A stretch of DNA of 64,000 nt, taken from Poecilobothrus nobilitatus (lineage: Eukaryota > Arthropoda > Insecta > Diptera > Dolichopodidae). Shown here piece by piece: positions 22,500 through 35,826 of the stretch. Where the stretch lies: contig OX352774.1 of assembly GCA_947095535.1 (NCBI GenBank), positions 72,788,416-72,852,415 of the forward strand, read 5' to 3'. The notes beneath the pieces are model-generated. The model saw only the letters and a list, made by a program, of their open reading frames with translations. It searched no databases and was not told where the DNA came from. Both the position numbers and the translations under genes were made by a program. Position 1 is the stretch's first letter, and each line of letters opens with the position of its first letter.

Positions 22500-24044
22500 G
22501 TTATTAACGAAAAAGATCTGTTAGATTAAATATTATTTTGAACGTATATATATATTTTTTTATTATCATCCATTTTTCAATTTACATTAATTTTATTTAT
22601 TCTCAAAGAAAATTATTTTTCATTTTATATTCTTTTTAAGCACATTTTTCATTTCTTTTTATATCCACTTTTCTTTAAAATAATGTTATGTATATGAAAA
22701 AAATGGCTAAGTTTGTGAAGTTGAAGAAGAAGAAAAATATTGTGGAAGCAACTTCAATTATGCATTTGAACACTTTCATTTCCAATATTTAATAAAAAAT
22801 CAATTTTGTTATTTTATTGTACGTAAGTGTAATCGGTAAAATTTGTACGTACAGTAAAATAATAAAATTATTTTTCTATTAAATTTGGAAGAAGTGTTGA
22901 AATGTATAATTATAGTTGTTTGTTTAATTAAAAAATGTTCTAAGAAACTATATTAATTGGTGCTGGTTTACATCTTTTTTGCTAAATTAGTTATTAGTTG
23001 TTTAATGATTATAAAACTGAATAATTTCTTACCAAATTATATTAGGCTAATCAGTAGAAAATTCAATCATATTTTATGTATAATGAAGTTAATCATTTTA
23101 AGTGCTATGAAAATAATGTTTCTGCTAATATTTTTTTTTTTTTTTTAAGTTATAAAAGTAATTCTTAAAGATTTATAATATTCTATGTATATAATTATTA
23201 ATTTTACATTAGTCTAATTATTAAAAAATAAAATTGACTAATTTGCTATGAGTATTGAGTACTATGAAATTAAGATTTTTTTCTAATATTAGATATTTTT
23301 TATAATATAAAAGTAATTCGTAAAATGTTATATTATTCTATGCTCTATTCTATAATTACTTAAAAATTGTTTTTCCTAAATTAGTTATTATTTGTTTAAT
23401 GGTATTTCATCTTTAATCTTTTTGCCTAATTCACGGCATTTTAATCATATTTTATGTAATGAAGTTACTCACTATCAGTGCTATGAAATTTTTCTGATAC
23501 TTGTTTTTTTTTATTTTTAAAGTATAAAAGTAATACTTAGAGGTCTGTAATATTCTATATATATATAATTCTAAATTAGTTATTAACTATTAAAATATAA
23601 AATTAAATATTTTAATATACATAATATGTACTATGAAACTAATGTTATTTTAAATATAAAATTTATGAATTTAATTACAAAAATAATTTGTAAAAACTCA
23701 TCATATTCTATGTTATAATTTATTTTCCTTTCATAATTCTTAATGTGCTATTAATTAAATTTTTTTTATAAATTAGCTATTAATTAAAATTTATTATAAG
23801 TACTATAAAATTAATGTTTGTTTAATATTCGATTTTTTTTAAATAATAAAATAAAAGTACCTATTCAATAAAATAAATTATAATGGTAGTTTTCATTTAT
23901 TTACTCCTTTTATAATACATAGTTTTTTTTAAGGTTAAATAAAAGAAAAAGTATTTTAAAAACATTCAATACTATGTCTTCAATTTCAGTACTATTTCTT
24001 CCGAAGAATTCAATACTCTCAAATAAACTCTCATATCATCCCTG
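22500..24044. repeat. Probable 3' flank of hAT-3 with five decayed 150-220 bp repeats
   Basis: A word of the form GTGCTATGAAA / GTACTATGAAA followed by 'aatgtttttctaatatt'-like sequence recurs at 23101, 23259, 23477, 23629 and 23799, marking decayed repeats of 150-220 bp. At 23960-24030 TTCAATACT occurs twice and CAGTACT once. The stretch closes with CATCCCTG (24037-24044), whose reverse complement CAGGGATG is a typical hAT end. The matching left end was not found, so the boundary is tentative. Confidence 0.45.
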
Positions 24045-25085
24045 ATATAAATAGGGATTATGTTATTTTTTATTTCGGTTTTTTTCGGGTTTTTTGGGTC
24101 TATCTATTTTGATATGTGTAATATATAATATGACAAGTGTAATATATACATAATTATATAAGTGTTGTTGTAATTTATTAGTACATTTTGTTCGTGTTTT
24201 GAAGAGCTTAAATTATTAATATTTATATAAATTTTTTTGTTTGTTAAACTCTTTTTTTATAATTTTTTATTTTTTTATTTGTGGATAAATAATTGTGCTT
24301 ATTATACAAAACGTACGTTTGCTTAACCGTACGTTTCTAGAGATTCACCTTACGTTTATTTCGATATTATGCAAAACGCATGAATCTCAGTACTTTCGAA
24401 ATTAGTTTTTAACTGTCAAAAGCATAAGGTACTTGAGTGTCAAAGTGTCAAAATTTAGAACTAAATTGACGATTAATTCAGCTGAGTGCAGTCGCGTAGT
24501 GAGAAAAAAATGTAACTAATTCAGTGTATTAAATGTTAACGATGAGACATCTAGGTAGATTATTTTAAAATAAATTTTCGGGATGAAAAAGAATTTCTTT
24601 TCCGTTGAAGTTTAATAAAAAATTTAGGTACATAATTACATATATTATATTTTTGGTTTAGAAACCAGTTTTTTTTTAAATCTTATGACAATTATTGTGT
24701 TTTATTTATTTTTATACCTGTGGGTTTTGCGATATTAAAATTATTGGTAACTAATAAAAATTTTATTTTTAACCTAAGGATTTTTAAAGAACAGATTAAT
24801 TTTTTGTGTGTTAAAATAAATAAAACCAACATTAACATGCGTAAATGATTTTATTTTATAGAAGACATTCAAACATAAGTGCTATCATCCGCAAAGAACT
24901 TGTATATAATTTGTATTTAAACTTTAAAAAGTATTTTAAAATTAAATACATAAAAATTTTAAGTGCACAACCAAGTAAAAACTTTTCTTAAAATTACATA
25001 AATTATTGCGAATAGATTTTTTGCGAATTTATAATAAAAAGATTTTTTAATAAAGAAATAATAGATAGAGTAGGAGTGTATTTTT
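24045..25085. other. AT-rich spacer before the Harbinger remnant
   Basis: No frame of interest is visible. A palindromic AAACGTACGTTT lies near 24309, with a second CGTACGTTT about 20 bp later. A slightly GC-richer patch at 24400-24560 ('gctgagtgcagtcgcgtag') may be the 5' end of the Harbinger element that follows. No inverted-repeat boundary could be paired. Confidence 0.35.
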
Positions 25086-25086
25086 T

Positions 25087-25790
25087 GGAAGAAGAGGAGA
25101 CTAGAAACCGAAGTTCTGCTAGAATTAGACAAAATTTAAGAAATGCTTCAGGTGATATTTTTGAGATGAACGAAAATAAGTAAGTATCTATTAAAATTAA
25201 AATGAAGAAATTTAAATAAATAAATATGTATTTTTAATTTGTGTAAATTTTTCAGTTTTATTACAAACTTTAGACTAAACAAACCGGCTTTTAAATATGT
25301 ATTAAAAGAAATTGAAGGAAGTTTTCCAAAACCATCAAAGTCGAATACTTTATCTCCGAAAACAAAACTGGCTGCTTGCTTGCGATTTTTGGCTCAAGGC
25401 AGTTACCAACAGAGTATAGCAAACGACACCAACATCAACATAGCACAATCAACTTTTTCTGTTGTTTTATCATCCATGTTAGATATATTACAAGAAAAGT
25501 TGTGCGCAAAATGGATTAAAATCGGTATGACTCGAACAGAAACCATAGAATCAAAACAATATTTTTTCGAAAAGTGCCAAATTCCTGGCGTTGTCATGTG
25601 CGTGGACGGTACTCATATAAAAATATTGCAACCCAAGGACAGAAGCACCAGACACCTTTTCTACAATAGAAAGGGCTATTATAGCATGAATGCAATAGAA
25701 ATTGCTTAACTTATTTTAATATAACATAATTATTTTATTTAATTTAGATATGTGATCATAAACAACGCATAAGGTTCCAAATTTTAAATT
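25087..25790 (+). pseudogene. PIF/Harbinger transposase (nuclease), truncated
   Basis: A short first exon (EEEETRNRSSARIRQNLR, about 25090-25180, donor GTAAGT) is followed by exon 2 from 25256 to about 25700. Exon 2 reads FRLNKPAFKYVL, then CLRFLAQGSYQQSIA (helix-turn-helix region), QSTFSVVLS, VVMCVDGTHIKI (first catalytic aspartate) and HLFYNRKGYYSMNA. A likely third exon begins after TTTAG at 25747 with ICDHKQRIR, then loses homology. The splice donor after 'aatgcaat' looks mutated. The remaining catalytic D and E are absent. A second member lies at 51960-52565. Confidence 0.82.
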
Positions 25791-27080
25791 TCCAAAAAAT
25801 GAACCATTAAGAACATTATGGACAAAGATAATATACTATATAGATGTTGCGAAGCTGTATAAAATAAAAAACTTAAAAATTCAAGCTCTTTAAAATTTAT
25901 TAAAAAATTGTAAAAGCTTTATTTATTCTATTCTCAAATCTCAATTGAAAAACTTCTAAAAACAATAACATAATAACAAAAAAAAAAGCTTTGCGTATCT
26001 TCAATAGAATATCAGATAATAACATAATAACAAAAAAAAAAGCTTTACGTAGCTTCAATAGAATTAAGAATATTAAAACATAAAATTGCTAATATCAGCA
26101 GATCGTCATCGTGTACTAAACGGATAGCAAAGATAATATGTATTATGTATACATATTATATAGATATGTATGTAAATTATATATATGTATATGTATATTA
26201 TATTTGTGGATATATATAGTTATAAAGTAATTAATACATATCTAACAAAATTTAACACTAATATAAAAAAATAAATTAATATGTTTTTATATTTTTTAGA
26301 TAAGGAAATATAATAAATAATTATGACAATAAAGAAAATATATTCATGTATGTACATATATAGTTTCTTTATATGTATATATCCAATTCTATAATCTATC
26401 CAAATCTATCAATAATCCAAATAATCTACATATAATCTATTCTATATGCTTCCATAATAATAAAGCAATTTTAAATTTATTTTGATTCCCGGCTGGGTAC
26501 AATAATTATAATATAAAAAAAACATATTCATATATCGCAATATATAAATACTTAATATATCACATAATAGCTCGTACACCCCACATTCCTACTAGGAAAC
26601 AGGGGTTATAGCTACCTGGCACATTTATGTACCACGGTACCTGTATATAAATAAATAAATTTATTTTGTTTTTTTTTCACTACTTAGCATCATTCAATAA
26701 AAAATCATTTGATAAAGTACCTAATAAAGTGCTTTATTGATTTTTATAGTTTTTGTAAAGATAATAATGTAGGTACATACATTTATGCATGATTTTTGAT
26801 TTAAATTTAATTTTAATAGTAAGTAACTACCGATTGACGATTAGTCTTTTATGAAATGTGTATGATTATACATTTATTTTTTTAATTTAATAATAATAAA
26901 TTTTTAATAGATGAATTAATAATTTTGATTTAAATATAAAAAATTAAAACTAGGAAAATCCATTCATTTAAAAATCTAATTAATTCTAAATAAAATCTCA
27001 GCAATTTAAAAAAAAACTAATTTTAAAATCAAAAAAACTAGTTCGTCTTGCCTTTGAATTTATATTTTTCAATTAATTAT
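25791..27080. other. Noncoding spacer with a direct repeat and a possible SINE-like patch
   Basis: A repeat of about 55 bp ('ataacaaaaaaaaaagcttt' followed by 'gcttcaatagaat') occurs twice at about 25972-26066. TATA-rich simple sequence fills 26130-26230. At 26480-26500, 'gattcccggctgggtac' resembles the B-box end of a tRNA-derived SINE. A GC-richer stretch with 'accacggtacctg' follows at 26570-26645. No A box could be found, so the SINE reading is weak. Confidence 0.35.
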
Positions 27081-27084
27081 AAAT

Positions 27085-29705
27085 ATGCCGGCTGTTCGTA
27101 TTTGTTGTATCAGTTCATGTCGAAGCACATCCCGAGTTGAAAATTTAAAATTTTTCAGATTTCCCCCTCGAAGTACCTCTAGATATGCATCATGGGTTAC
27201 GGCTTGTCCGCAATCTTATGATTATATTAAGACTTTGAAAACGCCATATATTTGCCAGCGACATTTTGAGAATACTTTTTTGGGATCAAGAAGGTTGTAT
27301 TCAAATGCGATTCCTACACTTTTTTTAACGGAAGAGTCTGATCAGAATGCTGACGCTCCAATTAATATTATTGTGGATGATGATATTAACATGAGTAAAT
27401 TAGATCAGATGAATTTTGAAGTTAATATAGTTGAAGAACAGGTTAGTACACAATGTACACAATGTCATAAAAGAGAAAAGAATTTCGCATATTATAGATC
27501 TTTGACAGGAAAGTTGCAAAACAAAATTAAAATTTTAAAAAATGATATTTTAAATTTAAGGTCTAAAACTAAATTATTAAATAGATTAAAAAAAATAAAA
27601 CTTCACAAAGAACCGGGTCAACATCTACACATGTTACCCAGCCATTAACTGACCGAGATATTTTTTGTAATATGCAAATGAAAAATAGTCGATTATACAC
27701 CAAAGAAGAAAAAAAAATATCCCAATTAATATTTTTCAAATCCACAGCTGCTTATAAATTCTTGAATATATGAAAAATTACAATTTCGATTACCTTCTAC
27801 TAGTTGCATTTACAGAGATTTACCAATTAAAAATTTAACTTCCTCTATATTACCACCGGAACTGCATGCAAAAATTAAAGAAACTGTCGACAAGTTTTCG
27901 AATGAATTCAAAGAAGTTAGTTTAGTTTTTGACGAAATGGCCATCAAAAGAAATTTGACTTACAATCAAAAGCATGATAAAATTGAAGGATACGTCGATT
28001 ATGGTTGCGGTGAAAATAAACGCGAACCTAAAATAGCAAAAAACGCTTGTGTTTTCATGTTCCGAAGCTTATATGGTAATTGGAAGCAAATCATCAAAAA
28101 GGATATATCGTTTCTGAAACTTCTATACCAATAAATAAACTTCATTTTCTTGTTATGGAAATTTTGAAGTTATCCCATGATCTTAAATTAAATGTCCGAA
28201 ATATAGTTTGTGACCAATCAACAACAAATCAATCTTTTTGTAAAAAAAAACTTGGTGTTACAGAAGATTTACCTTATTTTATTTACAATGAAGAAAAAAA
28301 TTTATTTTTTATATGATGTACCACATTTATTTAAATCAATTAGAAATAATTTAATTAAGTATCCATTAAAAACAGAATCAGATCATGCGACATGGAATAT
28401 TATTAAGCAGCTGTATGAAAATGATAGTAAGTCATCAATCCGAGTATGCTCACGTTTAACAGAGAGCCACACAAATCCCAATACGTTCCAAAAAATGAAT
28501 GTGAAACTTGCTATTCAGGTATTTAGTTCAAGTACTTGTGCTGGTATTAGAACATACGCCGAATCAGATTTTTTTAAGGATAAAAACTCCGCGTTATGTA
28601 CTGCAAAATGCGTAGAAAAATTTAATAATTTATTCGAAATAGTAAAAATAGTAAAACACTATATGACAAAAATCCATATAAAAACGGTTTGCAAAAAAAT
28701 AATTGCGTATGGCATTATATTCAGGACATGTGCGAATTTTTGAAAAAAGTAGAATTTGAGGTTCCTCACAAAAAAATTAAAATTAATTGTTTAAAAGGGC
28801 TGAGACAATCTATTAACGGTATTCTTTTACTATCAGATGAGCTGTTCAATGAACATGCAGACTGGTATTATATGTGCACTAATAAATGTAATCAGGATAT
28901 AATAGAAAATTTATTTAGTATAGTTCGTTCTAAAAAAAGAAATCCTTCTGCTTCCGAATTGGGATATATTTTAGCTAAAATAATCTGTGTAAAATTAGCG
29001 TATTCTTCGAAATTCGCGAACTGTGAACAAGATTCTGAAAATATGCTGGACATAGATTGGCAAAATATATTGAAATTGGATGAAACTAACAACGACAATG
29101 AAGAATCAAACAGTGATCCAAAGCAAGGCAATCAGGATCCATCAAATAAAGAGAACATTAACTTATTAAATGATATTGATTTACATTCTGAACATGAAGA
29201 AAACTTTACCATAGAAAATTTCTTATCTGAAAATGCAACCAGATATTTTGCAGGATATATTATGATGAAAATCCTTTAAAAACATCGTGAAATAAGTAAT
29301 TGTCATGATTGCGGTAAGAATTTGTTAAATGCGGAAATGGCTTCAATGTCTAATAATAATGAATATTTAATTTTTTTTTAAATTTTAATACCGATACCGA
29401 TTTTGAATCTCTTAAAGCTCCATCAAATGAATATTTTGCAATCTGTAAACGTTATGTGATTATTTTTAGTAAAGTTATGAAAACTTCAGGTCATGAAGGA
29501 GGGATTTTATCTAAAATTAAGATAGAATGCATAAACGATTTAAAAAAATGGTTCGATAAAAATCACAAATGTTACGACCATAGAGTTAAAATTTTAGACT
29601 ATTTTCTTTTAATTTTAATAAGAAGAAATTCTTTATGGATTTTCCAAAAATCTAAAATAATAAATGATAATTATAATAATCCTAGACTTAGAGTTTTGAA
29701 GGAAT
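27085..29705 (+). pseudogene. P-element-type transposase with THAP domain, multiply frameshifted
   Basis: From the ATG at 27085 the first 80 residues form a THAP zinc finger: CCISSC at the start, FFRFPP, CQRHFENTF, and an AIPTLF box closing it. A coiled-coil-like stretch follows. The transposase core continues in shifting frames: SLVFDEMAIKRNLTYNQ (about 27925, first catalytic aspartate), VCDQSTTN (28207), FLYDVPHLFKSIRNNL (28300), ESHTNPNTFQKMNVKLA (about 28462), CLKGLRQSINGILLLS and CNQDIIENLFSIVRSKKR (about 28790-28940), and a C-terminal piece around CHDCGKN (29310) to 29705. At least four frame changes and several stops make it inactive. No 31-bp-type TIRs were located. Confidence 0.85.
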
Positions 29706-30767
29706 AATTAAATACAGAATTTTATTTTTATGATTTTTTATTAACAAAATTAGTGTTAGAAATTAGGTAACAAGCAATTAAAAATACATATAAAATTTTA
29801 TTAATTTTTAATCTTTGCATTATTTAATTTCATTTATAATAAATAAAATGAAATAAAATCAAAAGGAATTTATATTAAAATCAATTTAATGAAAATGTTA
29901 ATTAGATAACCAAAAACTTAGAAGTGAACATAACATTTATTATTAAAACAAAAATAATAATAAATAATAATAATGGAATTATAATAATAATAATACCTAG
30001 TTAATCTAATTTAAAACGAAAACGAGCCTCGGTCAGTTTTTTCGTTTAACAATTTATGAATGGATGGACACTGACCCAGGCATGTATATGGGATTAAAAT
30101 GTTTAAACTCAATTATTCTAGTGAACATGGTCACTCTATTTCTCAGATGTTAAACTCTCCAAGCAAGTTTAAGAAAGCGGTAAAACTTCTTTCTTTTTCT
30201 TGTAATTATAATTTAGAGGAACTTGCATTACAACGTGGACGTAGTTAAACGTAATACAACGAGCAGTACATAAAGTAAATTCGATTTTGTAATTAAATTA
30301 ATATTGTAATAAGAAATAATTGAAAAAAAAGAATTAATTAAGAACATATTTATTAAAAACATATTTGAATACTTTGAAACTTTATTTTATAAAAAAAAAT
30401 ACTAAAAGTAAACTTAAATATAATAAAACAATTTTGAATTTGTGTTAGTTTAAAATAATTTAAATTTCATATTAATAAAATATTTTTGGATTTACAATTT
30501 TATTAATAATTATTATTAAACATTTAAATCTAAATTAAACAAACGTGTTTTATTTTAATAAATCTAATAAATTAATAAAATAAAACCACATGTATAGGAC
30601 GGCAGAATCCAATCCAATATATCATAGGATAATATAATAAGCGTCGTTTTCTATGTTACAGTTTTTAATTTTTAAGAATTGTTATTTGGTTTAAACTTGT
30701 TTTTTTTAGAAATATTTTTTTTTTAACATAAATTAACATTTTTTTTTTAAATTGTTTTTGTGGATTA
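29706..30767. other. AT-rich spacer after the P-element remnant
   Basis: Mostly A/T runs. One unassigned open stretch at about 30113-30248 reads from EHGHSISQMLNSPSKFKK to LALQRGRS and ends at a TAA. It is coding-like in composition, but I do not recognise it. It could be a stray exon of a transposon. Confidence 0.35.
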
Positions 30768-30839
30768 GGCCTCTTGGGATACCACATTAAAAAAACCCGC
30801 CTTATTCTTTACGCGCTCAGGGTGGTGTGGAAATAAGGA
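30768..30839 (+). repeat. Dispersed 70-bp conserved motif, copy 1
   Basis: It reads GGCCTCTTGGGATACCAC, then an A-run, a variable centre, and GGTGGTGTGGAAATAAGG. Two further copies lie at 45244-45313 and 46980-47049 in unrelated surroundings. The ACCAC and GTGGT segments are complementary and could form a hairpin stem. Confidence 0.7.
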
Positions 30840-31188
30840 TATAAACTTATATATGTATATATATTATTCTTAGACAGAATTGTATACATACAAAATATAT
30901 AGTAAAAGTGATATTAACATGTAAAATCTATACTAAAGGTAATTTTAACACTTACATAGTTTTCGATTTAACGGCATAAAGACATAATTTTTAAAATTTT
31001 TTCTAATTATATGAAATAAAAAAAAATCATACCTATTAAACATAATATGTTATAAACATTATTTCATATTTTATACTTTTATAATAATAATTTTTATACC
31101 TATAGTTGGTATTAATAAACAACAACTAAAATTCATTGATAATTTATAAAATAATGTTTTTTATTATTTTTGCTTTTTTTTAAAGGTA
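30840..31188. other. AT-rich spacer before the pogo element
   Basis: Simple AT-rich sequence with no frame. It ends in the TA dinucleotide (31187-31188) that was duplicated on insertion of the pogo element. Confidence 0.4.
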
Positions 31189-34100
31189 GGGTCGAATCGC
31201 CGAAAGTCGGACACCACCAAAAGTCGGACATATTTGATTTTAAATTACTGCAAAATGTTTATTTCGTTCAAAAATAAAAAAATAATGGGAATTTCCCGTT
31301 CAATATATATTTCTTCTTATTATTTACAAAATTTTAAGATCATACGTCATTCTATTTAAATTTAATAAACATTTTAAGTTCGATCGGTAAGGTTCAGTGA
31401 AGAAAAGTAAAAAAAAATAGTTTTTTTAGGTGCTAAAGTAGAAAAGTGAAATTACATTTATTTCTTATTTGGGATATTTTTAGGGTAAGTTGATTTGTTT
31501 TTTATTATATATTGTTTTTAGAATAAAATTAAACATACCTATAACATTAATTTTATTCAAAAATATATTTCAAAAATTAAATTTAAAATTCCATCCGATT
31601 TTACGTACATAAAATCTAAAGTCGGGCGCACTGTCCGACTATAAAATCACTGTATGTTTCTATAGTTTTATTGTCGGACAGTATATTTTCTTGTCTTGTA
31701 TACTATCTAAAAGCTTTATAATTTTACTAGATTAATTCGCGATAGATTAATATATCTAATTAGACATAATATGATTCGTCCAATTCGGAAATTTTTCTTG
31801 GATCTTGTTGAAAAGGCCATTTCAGATATAAAATTAAATAATTTATCTATTCGTTTAGCTGCAAAAAAATACAATGTTCCTCGATCAACATTGCATGATA
31901 GATTAACTGGCAAAACTAGTCAATTAAAATTAAAAATGGGGCCAGCGACAGTTTTGACCAATGAAGAAGAATTGGAAATAGTCAAGTGGATTAATAATCT
32001 AATAAAATGTGGGTTTCCAATAAAAATCAATGATTTGTTGAACACAGTTCAAAAAATTGTTCTTGAGGACAAAAGAAAGACCCCTTTTAAAAATGGTCGA
32101 CCTGGTCGAAAATGGTATGACTCATTTATGAAACGCCACCCAGAACTTGGTCTACGTACACCAGAAAATTTGACCAAAGGCAGAGCAACGGTTACAAAGC
32201 AATTTATTGAAAAATGGTTTTCTGATTTGGAAAATTATTTAAATGAAAATAATTATAAAGATGTTATGCTGAACCCTAAAAGAATTTTTAATGCTGATGA
32301 AACCTCGTTTGCTTTATGCCCCAAAAGTGGAAAAGTTATTGCCCCTAAAGGTTGGCGTAATGTTTACGATGTCAAATCCGGCAGTGATAAAGATAATTTA
32401 ACTGTCTTATTAGGTTTTAACGCTGATGGTCAGGTTTTACCACCTATGGTTGTGTTCCCATACAAAAGAGCTCCACCCAAACCAATTATTGAATCGATGA
32501 ATAAAACTTGGTTTCTGGGAAAAAGTGAAACCGGCTGGATGAGGAGTGATACATTTTACGAATATGTAGCAAATGGCATTGCTAGTTGGGTAAAAGAAAA
32601 AAATATAGCTCAACCAATAATTCTTTTTGTCGATGGTCATCGATCCCATTTAACAATGGAACTCAGCAAATTTTGCGATAATAATGGGATTATTTTATAT
32701 GCATTGCCTGCAAATACGACACATATAATGCAGCCAGCTGATGTTAGTGTTTTCAAACCACTAAAATCCGAATGGAAAAAAACTGTCCATAATTTTCAAA
32801 TGGAATCAGCAAACCCAAATACAGTGGTTACTAAATTCAATTTTTGTCCCTTATTGGAGAAGTTTTTAGAAAACAAAGAAGCTTCACTATCAGGCACCAT
32901 TAAAAATGGATTTAAAAAATCTGGGCTTTTTCCTTTTGATTGCACTGCAATAGATTTTTCTCAATGCGTTCAAAACACTAGGGAAAACTTAGAAAATAAA
33001 AAAACTTCAAGATCAATATCCGACTATATTATTGCTAAAAATATAATAGAAGAAATTATAGCTGATTTTAAAAATAAAAAAAAAGAACTCAATTTGAACA
33101 TATTACTAACTACAATAACTTCCTTAATAAATTCAAATCACCTAGCTTCAAACTTAACTCAAAATGTTACTTCAAATGAAAATTTTGAATCTCGTAATTT
33201 AACATTTTCCAATCTGGAAATGGTTAACACTGAAACTGTTTACAATATTTTACCAAGTGGTGAGTTGCAATTTGCTTATTCACTACCCAGTCTATCAGAA
33301 AGTAAAGAGGTCGAGGTTACATCTAATTTAGTGAATTCATCTGACTTACGTAAAACATTAAGCACTAACATGATTAATTCTTTCAGTGAATTACAACAAA
33401 TGGATTTTCCAGTTACTACAATTTCTGTAAATTCGAAGTATTTGTGTTTGGCTATTATTCATAAATATTTTATTTTTTAGATATTGGATTCCGAGTCTGA
33501 AATTCAATTTAATAGAATTGTTCCTAATAATCAAGAAATTTGTCAACCACAGAGTTTTTCCCCATTGCAAAGTGACGAAAGTCTAGAGAGACAAGATGGA
33601 CTTCTTACCACTTGTGATGTAGGGTTTCAAAATATTTGGATCATATTTTTTTATAAAAATTGTATCTAAATTTATATTACAGATGTTAACAACTGAAATG
33701 GAGAATGAAATTTTAAAAATTTTACGTGAAGATGAAGATGAACGAGAAACGCGAAGTATTGAACGACAATCAAATGCAAATTTATTACAGAATAAATATT
33801 CAACACCTGTATCATCTTTAAATGTTTCTCCATCATCTACAAATGTGTCTCCATCACTCAGAAAGCATTTATTTTATCCTTCTCCATTATCTTCTAAAAA
33901 TAGGAGATTCGAAAAAAAACGATTACCATCAGCAATTTCTTCCATTGGATGGAGGACACTTTTTACTGAAAAAGAAAATGAAAAACAGGAAATTATGGGA
34001 AAAGTTCAGAAGCGGAAAGCGGAAAGGCTAATTAAAAAAGAAAATTGCAAAAAGCCAAGAAAAAAAAAAAATATTAAACAATGTCAAGAATGTCTGGAAG

Positions 34101-34746
34101 ATTTAATTAGTGACATTGAGGAGGATGAGCTTAAAAATATTGGCTGCGATGATTGTCCTCGTTGGTATCACCTAAAATGCACCAGATTTGTAGGAACTTC
34201 TTTTGATATCACAAAAAATAAATATTTCCAATGCAAATTTTGCAATATTTAATTATAAGAAAGAACTGTTTTTTTAATTTTTTATATTTTTAATATTTTT
34301 ATTTTTATTTTTGAAATTCTTTATATTATAAAACAAAAAGACTCTTCTATTAATAGTGTATTAGATTAAGATAATTTTTATTGAAGTATTTTATTTAATA
34401 ATGTTGAATTAACTATTTTTATTTTTGTTAAATTTTTATATCTGTGAAATAAACTACCGAGTTACCTATTTAAAATGCAATTTTTTTACTGTCCGACTAT
34501 TGGTAAATATGTGTCCGAAATTAGATTTTTGGTGTCCGACTATTAGCAAAATTGGGATTTTGCGTTTAACAATTTATTTAAGAAAAACTGTGTATTTTGA
34601 TGATAAAATTTAATATAAAATATAAAATTTAACTAATTTAGAGTCTAAAAATGTATAAAAAAATATTTTACGATCATTAGTATTGGTTTTATAAGCATTG
34701 AAAAAAAAGTCGACAACAATTCGTCCGACTACTGGCGATTCACCCC
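31189..34746 (+). mobile_element. pogo-type Tc1/mariner-superfamily transposon, 3,558 bp
   Basis: The left end GGGTCGAATCGCCGAAAGTC and the reverse complement of the right end GGGGTGAATCGCCAGTAGTC pair over about 24 bp, continuing GGAC. TA dinucleotides flank it (31187-31188, 34747-34748). The word GTCCGAC, in either orientation, recurs near both ends (about 31213, 31235, 31634, 31673, 34494, 34534, 34722), as expected of transposase-binding subterminal sites. It contains one spliced transposase gene with no visible disabling mutation. Confidence 0.92.
31771..34252 (+). CDS. pogo-type DDD transposase with C-terminal PHD-like finger, three exons
   Basis: The exon model is 31771-33426, 33481-33618 and 33683-34252, giving about 787 residues. 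The introns (54 and 64 bp) are GT-AG and phase 0. Residues 8-55 form a psq-type helix-turn-helix (AIRLAAKKYNVPRSTLHDRL-like, seen as SIRLAAKKYNVPRSTLHDRL). A CENP-B-type DNA-binding domain follows, with GRPGRKWYDSFMKRHP at about 110-125. The catalytic domain has FNADETSF (D about 175), FVDGHRSH (D about 287) and MQPADVSVFKPLK (D about 323), a D-D-35-D spacing. The third exon ends in a PHD-like finger: CQEC ... CDDCPRWYHLKC ... CKFC. The gene lies inside clean TIRs with TA duplications, so it may still be functional. Without splicing, the first frame would end at 33480. Confidence 0.9.
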
Positions 34747-34748
34747 TA

Positions 34749-34881
34749 CCCATCTATAAAAAATGTTTGTTTTAAAATTTATATGGAATGCTATTTCTTT
34801 AAGCATTATAATGCGCTTTGGTTGTAGATAAATAAAAGCAACTACAAAATATTAGAATGTCTTTACCAACTTACGTACCTA
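34749..34881. other. Short spacer between pogo and hAT-4
   Basis: About 130 bp of unique AT-rich sequence ending in the CTCATATT target site of hAT-4 (34882-34889). No feature is seen. Confidence 0.4.
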
Positions 34882-35826
34882 CTCATATTCAGGGCCGGTC
34901 CTTCCATATGTGCAAGTTGTGCAGTTGCACAGGGCGCCATATAAAAAGGGCGCCAAAAAAACTTTTACTTACATTTTTCTGAATATATTTTTTAACAAAA
35001 AATTATCAAAAAGAAACTATTCTACCAGTTTTACAAACTTTTTAAATATTTTCCAAAATTAAAAAACATTTCCTGCCCAAACATATTATTATTAAGTACA
35101 TACATTAAATCACATAACAATATATATGTAAGCTTTCGCACTATTGCATTAGTATTACCTATAATAAAAGAAATAATTATTTTCTTATTAATGCATAAAT
35201 ACAGTTTACATACATATGTATATATTTATGGACCTGTAATCTATATTTATACTTGATATATTTTTATTACAATTATCAAATTCTATATTAAATGACAAAT
35301 GTATTATACACAAATGTACAATTTTTGTTTGGTTTATTTATATGGATATGTACATACCTACATCTAATTCAATTTTAATATATTTTCTCTTTATTATTAT
35401 TGCAAAATATGCAAATATATATTTACATTATTAGACTTCAATCATAAAGTAACATATAATCTACTATAGATCGTATTTATGCTTCAATTTCATTTCAAAT
35501 CACATACAAATGCTTTCTTACTCTACAATACATATTGAACCTAAAAATAATAATATGTACATACAAATTAAATTCAATATAAGCCGGTCGCGAACGTGCA
35601 GAAAAAAAACTTGCACAAAAGTCAAATAATATTCTATATATTCGCTTATTAGAAATTTGTATGTATTGTAATTTTTTTGTCGTAGCTTAATAGAAATTAT
35701 AGGGCGCCAATGTGCAGAAAATATTCTTGCACATTCTATATTTTTTAATATGAAATTTAAGAAATAGGTAATAGTGAATAAGTATTAGTAAATGTCTATA
35801 GAAAATAGATAACTATACAATTTAAA

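Noticed and set aside
24301..24340. Palindromic AAACGTACGTTT as a regulatory operator
   Set aside because: It is a short chance palindrome in AT-rich DNA with no linked gene.
26480..26645. tRNA-derived SINE
   Set aside because: Only a B-box-like word is present. There is no A box, no tail and no second copy in the window.
33822..34031. Alternative overlapping frame in the pogo third exon
   Set aside because: The splice-consistent frame with the PHD-like finger explains this region.
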